DNA from: Thermoplasmata archaeon
GTDB taxonomy: Archaea; Thermoplasmatota; Thermoplasmata; Lutacidiplasmatales; UBA184
Assembly: GCA_030037695.1 (NCBI GenBank)
Contig: JASHQF010000039.1
Span: 1 to 15,626 of the forward strand
Direction: 5' to 3'
DNA: 15,626 nt
Numbering within the stretch: the stretch's first letter is position 1; each line of letters opens with the position of its first letter. The position numbers and the translations under genes were made by a program. Positions 1 through 7,582 of the stretch are shown here, one piece after another. The notes beneath the pieces were generated by a model. It had not been told where the DNA came from. It searched no databases and was given only the letters and a program-made list of their open reading frames with translations.

Positions 1-1
1 C

Positions 2-1330
2 GAGCGGGCGCTCCTCGAAGGGCTCGGGCGGCCGGAGCGGTCCCTCCCCGCGGTCCACGTCACCGGCAGCAAGGGCAAGGGATCGGTCGCGACGATGACC
101 GCGGCGATCCTCACCGCCCACGGCAAGCGGACGGGGCTGTTCACGTCCCCGCACCTCGCGAGCTACCGCGAGCGGGCCCGGCTCGACGGCCGGGAGATCG
201 CGAGCGAGGAGGTCGTCCGGGGGATCGCGCGGGTCGAGGAGGCGGCCGCCCGGCTCCGGCGGACCGGCGCGATCGACCGCGAACCGACGTTCTTCGAGGT
301 GACGACCGCGCTCGCGCTCGACTGGTTCGCCCGGGAGGGGGCGGAGGCGGCGGTGATCGAGGTCGGGATCGGAGGCCGGCTCGACGCGACGAACGTCCTC
401 GCCTCCCGCGTCGGGGTGATCACGACGATCGAGCTCGAGCACACCGAGATCCTCGGCCCGACGCACGCGGCGATCGCCCGCGAGAAATCCGGGATCCTGC
501 GGCCGGGCTCCGTCGGGATCGTCGGCGAGCTACCGACCGAGGCCGCGGAGGTGGTGCGGACCGAGGCGGATCGCGCCGGCGTGCCGCTCTGGACCCTCGG
601 TCGTGAGATCCGTGTCCGGGACCGGGTGGCGGGACGGGAGCGCCAGACGTTCGCCTGCGAGCTGCCGGGACTCGCCCTCGACGGCCTCGCGACCTCGCTC
701 CTCGGGGGGTTCCAGGCCGGGAACGCCGCGCTCGCGATCGCGGCGGCGAGCCGATTCCTCGCCTCCGTGGGACGGAGCGCGCACCCGGAGCGGATCCGCC
801 GCGCCCTCCGGGACGTGCGTTGGCCGGGCCGGCTCGAGCGGGTCGACCGTCGCCCCGATCTGTACTACGACGTGGCCCACACCCCCGGGAGCGCCCGAGC
901 GGTCGCCGCGGCGCTCGGCGAGATCGCCCCCGACCTCGACCCGGCGCAGAACGCGATCGTCTTCGGCTGCCTCGCGGGCAAGGACGTGCCCGGCATCCTC
1001 CTCGCGCTCGCCCCGCTCGCCCGGACGATCGCGGTCGTGCCGGTGCGCTCGGAGCGGTCGCTCCGCCCGTCGGAACTGCGCGCCGCCGCGGTGGGACGGT
1101 TCCCCCGGATCGTCGAGGCGCCGAACGCGGCCTCGGGCCTGCGCGCGGCGCGGGCCGCGACACGTGAGGCGGGGTTCACGCTGGTGGTCGGGAGCGACTA
1201 CCTCGTCGGCGAGCTCCTGCGCGGGGAAGGCTCGGACGAGCCGGACCTCTCCGATCCCGGGGTCGGCGCCTACGCCCCGTCGGCCGGATCGGCCCCCGCG
1301 CTCCCGTCGGGGACCGGGGGGTCGGGGTGA
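2..1330 (+). CDS. folC: Folylpolyglutamate synthase / dihydrofolate synthase family ligase, 5' end cut off
   Basis: ATP-dependent Mur-ligase-type enzyme that adds glutamate to folate or a related C1 carrier in the cytosol. The frame is open from base 2, so the true start lies before the window; 442 residues are visible and perhaps 30 are missing. The P-loop (HVTGSKGKGS) lies at bases 56-85, upstream of the first visible ATG at 95, so that ATG is not the start. Further family marks are FTSPHL, the FFEVTTA block, IEVGIGGRLDATN, the lysine of EKSGI at bases 485-487, GRLERV and DVAHTP, and a final GSDYLVGELL. The P-loop and DVAHTP resemble eukaryotic FPGS (GTKGKGS, DGAHT) more than bacterial FolC (GTNGKGS, DGAHNP). 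The stop overlaps the GTG start of nth (GTGA), suggesting translational coupling. The family is secure; which of the two activities it has, and which carrier it uses, are not. Confidence 0.88.
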   Translation, partial: ERALLEGLGRPERSLPAVHVTGSKGKGSVATMTAAILTAHGKRTGLFTSPHLASYRERARLDGREIASEEVVRGIARVEEAAARLRRTGAIDREPTFFEVTTALALDWFAREGAEAAVIEVGIGGRLDATNVLASRVGVITTIELEHTEILGPTHAAIAREKSGILRPGSVGIVGELPTEAAEVVRTEADRAGVPLWTLGREIRVRDRVAGRERQTFACELPGLALDGLATSLLGGFQAGNAALAIAAASRFLASVGRSAHPERIRRALRDVRWPGRLERVDRRPDLYYDVAHTPGSARAVAAALGEIAPDLDPAQNAIVFGCLAGKDVPGILLALAPLARTIAVVPVRSERSLRPSELRAAAVGRFPRIVEAPNAASGLRAARAATREAGFTLVVGSDYLVGELLRGEGSDEPDLSDPGVGAYAPSAGSAPALPSGTGGSG

Positions 1331-2166
1331 GCGGGGCGAAGGACGGGTCGGCGTTCCCGTGGGAGACGGCGCTCGATCGCCTCGCGACGCTCTACGGCAC
1401 GGGGGACTGGCGACGCCCGTACCTGCGCGACCACGCCGAGGACCCGTTCCAGGTGCTGATCGGCACGATCCTCTCCCAGCGGACCCGCGACGAGCAGACG
1501 GACGTCGCGAGCGCCCGGCTCTTCCGGAGGTACCCCGACGCGCGGAGCCTCGCGGCGGCCGACCCCCGGGTCCTCGAGCGACTGATCCGGCCCGTCGGGT
1601 TCTACCGCACGAAGAGCCGCGCGATCCGGGCGTGCGCCCGAGAGCTCCTCGCGCGGTTCGCGGGCGTCGTCCCGCGCGACCTCGAGGAGCTGGAGAGCCT
1701 GCCGAGCGTCGGCCCGAAGACCGCGAACTGCGTCCTCGTGTTCGGCTACGGGATCCCGGCGATCCCGGTCGACACGCACGTGCACCGGATCGCGAACCGC
1801 CTCGGGCTCGTGCGGACCCGTACCCCCGAGGAGACCGAGGCGCGGCTGCGCGAGCGCGTCGATCCCCGGTTCTGGATCCCGCTCAACCCGCTGCTCGTGC
1901 AGCACGGCCAGAACGTCTGCCGACCGCTCCGGCCCGACTGCCCGGCGTGCCCGATCCGGGACCTGTGCGCCACCGGCCGGGCCCTCAGGGACGGTCGGGC
2001 CCCGCCGCGTCGCGAGGACCGGCCCGGGGCCAGAGCACGAGCGCGGCGAGCGTCACGACCTCGATCGCCGCCGCCACCTCCCAGCCGACGGGGTACGACG
2101 TCGCGGCGACGATCGCCCCGAACGCCAGGGCCACCGCGCCGCCGCCCGCGAGCTGGACGCCGTTGA
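1327..2166 (+). CDS. nth: Endonuclease III (DNA glycosylase/AP lyase) with extended tail
   Basis: Base-excision repair enzyme removing oxidised pyrimidines and cutting at the abasic site. The helix-hairpin-helix LPSVGPKTAN carries the catalytic lysine K131, and VDTHVHR carries the catalytic aspartate D149, as in E. coli Nth (K120, D138). The C-terminal iron-sulfur loop is intact with spacing C-x6-C-x2-C-x5-C (C198, C205, C208, C214). The GTG start overlaps the folC stop by 4 bases. The recognisable enzyme ends near residue 218, a normal length for the family. The frame then continues for another 61 residues, rich in arginine and proline, through the 3' end of the opposite MFS gene before meeting TGA at 2164. 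The core call is secure. The tail is probably non-functional read-through after loss of the ancestral stop, or a sequence error near base 1981. Confidence 0.92.
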   Translation: MSGAKDGSAFPWETALDRLATLYGTGDWRRPYLRDHAEDPFQVLIGTILSQRTRDEQTDVASARLFRRYPDARSLAAADPRVLERLIRPVGFYRTKSRAIRACARELLARFAGVVPRDLEELESLPSVGPKTANCVLVFGYGIPAIPVDTHVHRIANRLGLVRTRTPEETEARLRERVDPRFWIPLNPLLVQHGQNVCRPLRPDCPACPIRDLCATGRALRDGRAPPRREDRPGARARARRASRPRSPPPPPSRRGTTSRRRSPRTPGPPRRRPRAGRR

Positions 2167-3256
2167 ACAGCCCGATCGCGAGCGGGACCTCGGACGACGC
2201 GAGGTCGTCCCAGAACAGCGGCGCCACGTACATCACCGCGTAGGCGAACCCGTAGGAGAACGAGAAGACCCCTCCGATCGCGAAGATGCCGGCGGTGCTG
2301 GCGAGGGGCAGGAGCGCGAGGCCGACGGCCCCCACGACGGTCGGCAGCGCGAGCTGGAGGCGGTGCCGCGGGTTCCGCTCGGCGATCGCGCCGCCGAGGG
2401 GTCCCCCGAGGACGCTCGGGAGGACGAACGCGACCGCCACCGCCCCCGCGAGCTCCGGGGTCCAGCCCCGGAGCGCCTCGCCGAACGGGACGATGAACTG
2501 TCCGGTCGCGAACGCCGCCCCCTCGCAGCCGACGAACGCGAGGCCGATCGCCCAGACCTCGGGTCGTCGAAGGACCGCCAGCGTGCGGGATCTCGGCGCC
2601 CCGGCGCCCTTCGGTCGCGCGGCCGGGGCGCCCGCGGATCGAGGGATGAGGAGCCCGGCCGCGAGCGTGACCGCGGCGAGGGCGATCCCGCCGATCGCGA
2701 GGTCGGCCCGCCACCCGACCGCGGGGGCGAGGAGCGCGGAGGCGTACAGGCCGAGCGCCGCCCCCGCGCTGAACGCGGAGGAGAACCCGCCGACCGGAAC
2801 CCCCCGCGAGCCCTCGGGGTAGAGCGAGGCGACGAGGCCGATCGCGGGAGAGAAGAACAGGCCCGCCCCGGTCCCGGCGATCGCGCGGGCGACGATCAGC
2901 GAGGGGAACGAGGGGGCGAAGGCGCTCGCGAGCGCTCCCGCCGCGAGGATGCCGGCCCCCACGAGGGCGAGGGGTCGCGAGCCGAACCGGCGGGCCAGGA
3001 GGCCCGCAGGCACCTGGCACAGCCCGGCGCCGACCAGGAACGCGGCGACGAGCACGCCCCACTCGGCCGGCCCGACGCGGAACGTCGCGCCGAGCCCGGG
3101 GAACGCGGGTCCGAGGTCGAACCAGTTGTAGGCGTAGGCGGCCCGTACCCCCACGAGCAGCCAGGTCGACCGGGTCCGTGAGCCCGAGGAGAGCGGAGGC
3201 GCGGCCTCGTCGCTCGCGCCCCAGGGCGCGACCGGTCCCCGTGCCCCTCGCGCCAC
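1985..3256 (-). CDS. Major facilitator superfamily transporter
   Basis: A 423-residue polytopic membrane protein with about 12 hydrophobic segments starting near residue 31, after a polar N-terminus. MFS motif A is visible between the second and third segments (GLLARRFGSRPLA, residues 85-97). A basic, A/P/R/G-rich loop at about 206-231 separates the two six-helix halves. The second half starts with VWAIGLAFVGCEGAAF. The substrate cannot be read from the sequence; neighbours (nth and alaS) give no clue. The GTG start at 3256 is supported by a GGAGGT 10 bases upstream. Its 3' end overlaps the nth frame tail to tail by 182 bases. It is divergent from alaS, with only 63 bases between the two start codons. 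Confidence 0.88.
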   Translation of the reverse strand: MARGARGPVAPWGASDEAAPPLSSGSRTRSTWLLVGVRAAYAYNWFDLGPAFPGLGATFRVGPAEWGVLVAAFLVGAGLCQVPAGLLARRFGSRPLALVGAGILAAGALASAFAPSFPSLIVARAIAGTGAGLFFSPAIGLVASLYPEGSRGVPVGGFSSAFSAGAALGLYASALLAPAVGWRADLAIGGIALAAVTLAAGLLIPRSAGAPAARPKGAGAPRSRTLAVLRRPEVWAIGLAFVGCEGAAFATGQFIVPFGEALRGWTPELAGAVAVAFVLPSVLGGPLGGAIAERNPRHRLQLALPTVVGAVGLALLPLASTAGIFAIGGVFSFSYGFAYAVMYVAPLFWDDLASSEVPLAIGLFNGVQLAGGGAVALAFGAIVAATSYPVGWEVAAAIEVVTLAALVLWPRAGPRDAAGPDRP

Positions 3257-3266
3257 CGTGGCCCCG

Positions 3267-3272
3267 ACCTCC
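3267..3272 (-). promoter_or_regulatory. Shine-Dalgarno site of the MFS gene
   Basis: On the minus strand this reads GGAGGT, 10 bases before the GTG at 3256. It is a full anti-SD complement and decides that start among several in-frame candidates. It implies the MFS transcript has a leader, unlike the apparently leaderless alaS on the other side of the same spacer. Confidence 0.55.
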
Positions 3273-3281
3273 TTGCGCGGC

Positions 3282-3294
3282 TAAACACTTTAAC
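3282..3294. promoter_or_regulatory. Shared A/T-rich core promoter between alaS and the MFS gene
   Basis: TAAACACTTTAAC is the only A/T-rich stretch in the 63-base divergent spacer. On the plus strand CTTTAAC is centred about 29 bases before the alaS ATG, which fits an archaeal TATA box and a leaderless or nearly leaderless alaS mRNA. On the minus strand TTAAAG or GTTTAG could serve the MFS gene, but a start about 25 bases downstream would fall at or inside its Shine-Dalgarno site. The minus-strand use is therefore less certain. Confidence 0.5.
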
Positions 3295-3319
3295 AGAGCC
3301 CCGGCGTCCGCGGGCGCCG

Positions 3320-5884
3320 ATGGACGCCGCCGAGTACGACCTGCCGTACTTCCGCCGGAACGGGTTCCGGCGACGCACGTGCGCCGGCTGCGGTTCGGCG
3401 TTCTGGACCCTCGGCGATCACGAGCGGTGCCAAGAAGCTCCGTGCCAGGAGTACACGTTCCTCGGGCGGCCGATCTTCGGGAAGCCGTACGAGCTGCGCG
3501 CGATGCGGGAGGCGTTCCTCAGCCACTTCGAACGGGAGGGGCACACGCGCCTCCGACGGTACCCCACCGTCGCGCGGTGGCGCAACGACGTGTTCTTCAC
3601 GCAGGCGTCGATCTACGATTTCCAGCCGTGGGTCACGAGCGGCGCGCTGCCGCCGCCCGCGAACCCCCTCACGATCTCCCAGCCGGTCCTGCGGTTCATC
3701 GATCTCGAAGAGGTCGGTCGGAGCGGCCGCCACTTCACGCTGTTCGAGATGATGGCGCACCACGCGTTCAACCGCCCCGACCACGAGGTCTACTTCAAGG
3801 ACCGGACGGTGGAGCTGTGCCACGGCCTCCTCGCCGGGACCCTCGGGGCGGACCCCCGGGGGATCACGTACAAGGAGGAGGTGTGGGAGGGGGGCGGGAA
3901 CCTCGGCCCGTCGCTCAGCGTCGGGATCGCCGGCCTCGAGGTCGCGACGCTCGTCTTCATGGAGTACGTCCGCGACGGCGACGCGCTGCGACCGATGCCC
4001 CTCACCGTCGTCGATACGGGCTACGGGCTCGAACGCCTGACCTGGGCGAGCCAGGGGACGCGGACGGCGTACGAGGCGGTGTTCGGCCGGGAGCTCGAGG
4101 AGCTCCGCCGGTCGTTCCCTCCGCACGAGGCGGCCGTCCTCATCGACCACGCGCGGGCGCTCAACTTCCTCTTGACCGACGGGGTCGTCCCGTCGAACAG
4201 CAAGGCGGGGTACTTCGCCCGCCTCCTCCTGCGCCGGTCGCTGCGGATCCTCAGCAAGGTTCCGGGGGGGCCCGAGCTCCCGTCGATCCTGGAACGGACC
4301 GCCCGCGAGATCGCCCGGGATTTCCCCGAGGTCGGCGAGCACCGGGACGACGTGCGGAAGGTCGTCGAGGCGGAGATCGAGAAGTACGGCGAGGCCCTCG
4401 AGCGCGCCCGCCAGACGATCCGACGCACCGAGGAGCGGCTGCGCGCCGACGGCCGCACGGTCACGGGCGACGACCTCCTCGTCTGGTACGACTCGCTCGG
4501 CGTCCCGCCTGAGGTGGCCGTCGAGGAGCTGAAGTCGCCCCCCGCGATCCCGGACGACTTCTACACCCGCGTCGCCGCCCGGCACGAGGCGGAGAAACCG
4601 ACGGTCGACGAGGAGGCCCCGGAGACTCCGCTCCCCGAGCTTCCGACGACGGTCCCTCCGACCGAGGTCCTGTACTACCTGGATCCGTACACCGTCTCCT
4701 TCGAAGGCCGGGTCGTGGCGACGATCGGTCCGTACGTCGTGCTCGACCGGACGTTCTTCTACCCGACCGGCGGCGGCCAGGTCGCCGACCGCGGGCATCT
4801 GGACGACCTCGAGGTCGTCGACGTCGCCCGTCGGGGCCCCTGGATCTTCCACAAGGTGGAGGGAGCGGCCCCGTTCGCCCCGGGGGCGAAGGTGCGGGGT
4901 CGGATCGACCCCGTTCGTCGGACCCAGCTGATGCAGCACCATACCGCGACCCACCTCCTGAACGGCGCCTTGCGCGAGGTGCTCGGACCCCACGTCTGGC
5001 AGACGGGGGCGTACAAGGCCCCGGACGTCGCGCGGATCGACGTCACCCACTACCGGGGCCTCAGCGCCGAGGAGCTCCGCCGCGTCGACCGGACGGTCAA
5101 CGGGATCGTTCGGGAGAACCGGCCGGTGAAGAGCTATTTTGAGAACCGGTCCGAGGCGGAGCGGAGGTTCGGGTTCACGCTCTACCAGGGGGGGGCTGTC
5201 CCCGGTAAGGAGCTCAGGATCGTCGAGATCGAGGGGTTCGACGTCGAGGCGTGCGGCGGGACCCATTGTACGCACACGAGCGAGGTCGGCGCCGTCTCCC
5301 TGCTCGACGTCGAGCGGATCCAGGACGGCGTCGTCCGCCTCACGTTCGCGAGCGGCGATCGCGCGCTGGAGCTGCGCGAGGAGCACGAGGCGATCCTGAA
5401 GGAGGCGGCGCGACGCCTCGGCGTCGCCGTCGTCGAGCTCCCGGCGGGGATCGACCGGCTGCTCGCCGAGGTCGCCGCGGGCCGACGCACCGCCAAGACC
5501 CTGCGGCAGGGGGACCTTGAGGCGACGGCCGAGGCGTTGCTCGGGGATCCCGCCCGGACCGAGACGGTCGGGGCCTCGACGATCGTCGCGGCGAACGTCG
5601 AGCTCGACCGCGGGGGTCTCATGGAGCTCTCCCGGCTGCTCGGGCGGGTGCCCGGCCGCGTCGCGATCCTCGCCGCGGAGCGCGACGGGAAGGGCACCCT
5701 CTTCGTCGGCTCCACCGCCCCCGGGGTCTCCGCGCTCGAGGTCCTCGAGGCGGCGAAGGGCGCCTTCAACGGGAAGGGCGGGGGGAACCCTTCGGCGGCG
5801 ACGGCGGTCGGCGAGCCCGGGGCCCCCCTCGCCGCCGCGGTCGGGGCGGCGAGGACCGCCGCCCGTGCCGCGCTCGCGCGCTGA
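3320..5884 (+). CDS. alaS: Alanyl-tRNA synthetase, archaeal type
   Basis: Charges tRNA-Ala with alanine and hydrolyses mischarged Ser- or Gly-tRNA-Ala. At 854 residues it is somewhat shorter than the roughly 900 usual in archaea. The archaeal N-terminal extension carries a Cys/His cluster (C21, C24, H34, C37, C42), probably a zinc site. The class II catalytic core follows, with FFTQASIYDFQP, LFEMMAHHAF and the archaeal segment EVWEGGGNLGPS. The editing domain has its zinc residues: HTATH (H541 and H545) and CGGTH (C645 and H649). A C-terminal DHHA1 (C-Ala) domain ends with the glycine-rich block near residues 816-833. The ATG is about 29 bases after a TATA-like box, supporting a leaderless mRNA and this start. 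All key motifs are present, so the enzyme should be fully functional. Confidence 0.96.
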   Translation: MDAAEYDLPYFRRNGFRRRTCAGCGSAFWTLGDHERCQEAPCQEYTFLGRPIFGKPYELRAMREAFLSHFEREGHTRLRRYPTVARWRNDVFFTQASIYDFQPWVTSGALPPPANPLTISQPVLRFIDLEEVGRSGRHFTLFEMMAHHAFNRPDHEVYFKDRTVELCHGLLAGTLGADPRGITYKEEVWEGGGNLGPSLSVGIAGLEVATLVFMEYVRDGDALRPMPLTVVDTGYGLERLTWASQGTRTAYEAVFGRELEELRRSFPPHEAAVLIDHARALNFLLTDGVVPSNSKAGYFARLLLRRSLRILSKVPGGPELPSILERTAREIARDFPEVGEHRDDVRKVVEAEIEKYGEALERARQTIRRTEERLRADGRTVTGDDLLVWYDSLGVPPEVAVEELKSPPAIPDDFYTRVAARHEAEKPTVDEEAPETPLPELPTTVPPTEVLYYLDPYTVSFEGRVVATIGPYVVLDRTFFYPTGGGQVADRGHLDDLEVVDVARRGPWIFHKVEGAAPFAPGAKVRGRIDPVRRTQLMQHHTATHLLNGALREVLGPHVWQTGAYKAPDVARIDVTHYRGLSAEELRRVDRTVNGIVRENRPVKSYFENRSEAERRFGFTLYQGGAVPGKELRIVEIEGFDVEACGGTHCTHTSEVGAVSLLDVERIQDGVVRLTFASGDRALELREEHEAILKEAARRLGVAVVELPAGIDRLLAEVAAGRRTAKTLRQGDLEATAEALLGDPARTETVGASTIVAANVELDRGGLMELSRLLGRVPGRVAILAAERDGKGTLFVGSTAPGVSALEVLEAAKGAFNGKGGGNPSAATAVGEPGAPLAAAVGAARTAARAALAR

Positions 5885-5914
5885 GGGGGGGCGGCGGGGG
5901 TCTCCTTCCCGGCG

Positions 5915-5926
5915 AAAGCTTTACCT
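5915..5926 (+). promoter_or_regulatory. TATA-like promoter of the GvpD/KaiC-like gene
   Basis: AAAGCTTTACCT stands out in GC-rich surroundings, 45-57 bases before the GTG at 5972. An archaeal start about 25 bases downstream would fall near 5947, giving a leader of about 25 bases to GTG 5972, or about 60-70 to ATG 6005 or 6014. No Shine-Dalgarno is obvious before any of these. Confidence 0.4.
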
Positions 5927-5971
5927 TCGGAAGGCTCCAATTTCGCCCCGGGTACGCCGAATGGACCGTGG

Positions 5972-7558
5972 GTGGCCGGGACCCTCGTGCCGCGCGCCGT
6001 GCCGATGGGTTCGATGAAGCAGGAGAACGGGAGCGCGACGGGGGGCGTCCCGCCGGAAGTCGTGATGTTCCTGAGCGGGAAGGGCGGGCGATCGCTGATC
6101 ATCAAGGGGGGCGCGGGGACCGGCAAGACGACGTTCGGGCTCGAGCTCCTGGAGCGGGTCGGCCAGCCGAACCGTTCGTTCTACCTTTCCACCCGGGTCG
6201 GGGACGAGGCGCTGTACCGCCAGTTCCCCTGGCTCAAGACCGCCGAGATGCGGGCGCGGATCCTCGACGCCGCGAAGCTGTTCCTCGACACGATCCAGGC
6301 CGGCGGGAAGAGCCGCGGAGGCGAGATCCCCGAGAGCGAGCAGAAGAAGATCCGGGCGGGCAAGGAGGTCCTCGGGAGCTTCGGGCAGGAGCGCGGACCC
6401 CCGACGAAGGTCGACCGGACCCACCTCCAGGCGCTCCTGAAACGCAGCCCGATGCCCGAGGTCGAGAACGTCTACAACCGGATCGAGCGCGCCCTCCCGG
6501 AGAAGTCGCTCCTCGTCATCGACTCGCTCGAGGGTGTGACCCACAAGTACGGTCTCGAGATGGAAGAGTTCGTCATGGCCCTCCAGAAGGACCTCGTGGA
6601 GGGGTCGAGCTCGGACGTCGTGATGATCCTGGAGAAGCCCGAGGCGGGCGGCATCGAGTACCTCGTCGACGGCCTCATCTCGATCCAGCGCGAGGAGCTC
6701 GACGAGCGGCGGGTCCGCCACCTGCGCCTCGAGAAGCTCCGGGCGACGAACATCGGACGGCCTCGCTACGCGGTCACGCTCGACGGCGGTCGGTTCGAGA
6801 CGCTCGGCATCCACGGGCCCCGCGACGGCACGGCCGCGACCGGCACCTGGACGCCGATCCCGGACCCGGAGCGGTTCTACTCGACGGGGATCCCCGATTT
6901 CGACGCCCTCCTCGGCGGGGGGCTCCGTCGCGGGAGCTTCAACGCCTTCGAGGTCGACGTCAACGTCGGGATCGACGACTACTACATGCTGTTCACGCCG
7001 ACGTTCCTCAACTTCCTCGCCCAGGGCCGGGGCGCGATCGCCGTCCTCGCCGCCGGCGAGTCGCCCGAGAAGCTCCGGGAGACGCTGATCCGCCACGTCC
7101 CGGCGCACCAGTTCGACACGCGGGTCCGGGTCCCCGACTACACCGCGAACGAGACCGAGGATCCGTACATCATGCCGATGGCCCGGTTCGGGCGGGACGA
7201 GGCGATGCGGGCGATGGTCACCGCCGAGAAGGCGGTCGCCGGCCCCGACCGCAAGCCGTTCCTCGAGTACATGGCGTTCGACACGTTCGAGAGCCTGATG
7301 GGCGACCAGGTGGCGATCCGGATGTACTTCCAGGGGGTCTCCCGGACCAAGCACGTGGGCAACCTCGGGATCGGTCTCCTCAAGCCGGGGCTCCTCGTCT
7401 CGAGCGAGATCCTGAACATGATGGACACGTACTTCCGGATCATCAACATCGACAACGCCCCGTGCCTGTACGGCCTGCGGCCGCGCACGACGATCTACGC
7501 GATCCGACCGGATCCGGAGAAGGGCGCGCCGCACGCGGTGCTGACCCCGGTCGTGTAG
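5972..7558 (+). CDS. GvpD/KaiC-like RecA-fold ATPase with degenerate second domain
   Basis: A 528-residue two-domain RecA-type protein. Domain 1 has Walker A (GGAGTGKTT, residues 46-54), the segment STRVGDEALYRQFPWL, and Walker B (LLVIDSLEG, aspartate D184). Domain 2 opens like a KaiC repeat (STGIPDFDALLGGGLRRGS, up to residue 322). At its P-loop position (residues about 326-338) it has no GKT/S, so it probably does not bind ATP in the usual way; a Walker B-like MAFDTFESL remains at about 434-442. Length and the first-domain layout fit the archaeal GvpD-like family, named for a regulator in haloarchaeal gas-vesicle clusters. No gas-vesicle genes are seen here, so the role is unknown. The start is uncertain: GTG 5972, 5987, 5999 and ATG 6005, 6014 are all in frame, and ATG 6014 would trim 14 residues. 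Confidence 0.8.
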   Translation: MAGTLVPRAVPMGSMKQENGSATGGVPPEVVMFLSGKGGRSLIIKGGAGTGKTTFGLELLERVGQPNRSFYLSTRVGDEALYRQFPWLKTAEMRARILDAAKLFLDTIQAGGKSRGGEIPESEQKKIRAGKEVLGSFGQERGPPTKVDRTHLQALLKRSPMPEVENVYNRIERALPEKSLLVIDSLEGVTHKYGLEMEEFVMALQKDLVEGSSSDVVMILEKPEAGGIEYLVDGLISIQREELDERRVRHLRLEKLRATNIGRPRYAVTLDGGRFETLGIHGPRDGTAATGTWTPIPDPERFYSTGIPDFDALLGGGLRRGSFNAFEVDVNVGIDDYYMLFTPTFLNFLAQGRGAIAVLAAGESPEKLRETLIRHVPAHQFDTRVRVPDYTANETEDPYIMPMARFGRDEAMRAMVTAEKAVAGPDRKPFLEYMAFDTFESLMGDQVAIRMYFQGVSRTKHVGNLGIGLLKPGLLVSSEILNMMDTYFRIINIDNAPCLYGLRPRTTIYAIRPDPEKGAPHAVLTPVV

Positions 7559-7582
7559 GACCGGGGGCGAGGCCCGCCCCGC

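Noticed and set aside
603..2243. A 546-codon open frame spanning folC and nth on the same strand.
   Set aside because: Arginine/serine/proline-rich translation without domains; it is the +1/-1 shadow of two well-supported genes.
5114..5149. Direct repeat GAGAACCGG (5114-5122 and 5141-5149) with an A/T-rich CTATTTT between.
   Set aside because: Lies inside the alaS editing domain and encodes two E-N-R motifs in frame, 9 codons apart; most likely coding coincidence and not an internal promoter or site.
3290..5386. A 698-codon open frame antisense to alaS, and similar long open frames antisense to other genes (5921-7534, 7443-9212, 14050-15522).
   Set aside because: They mirror real genes with strong motifs on the other strand; their translations are low-complexity and charged with no recognisable domain. 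GC-rich codons make stops rare in the shadow frames.
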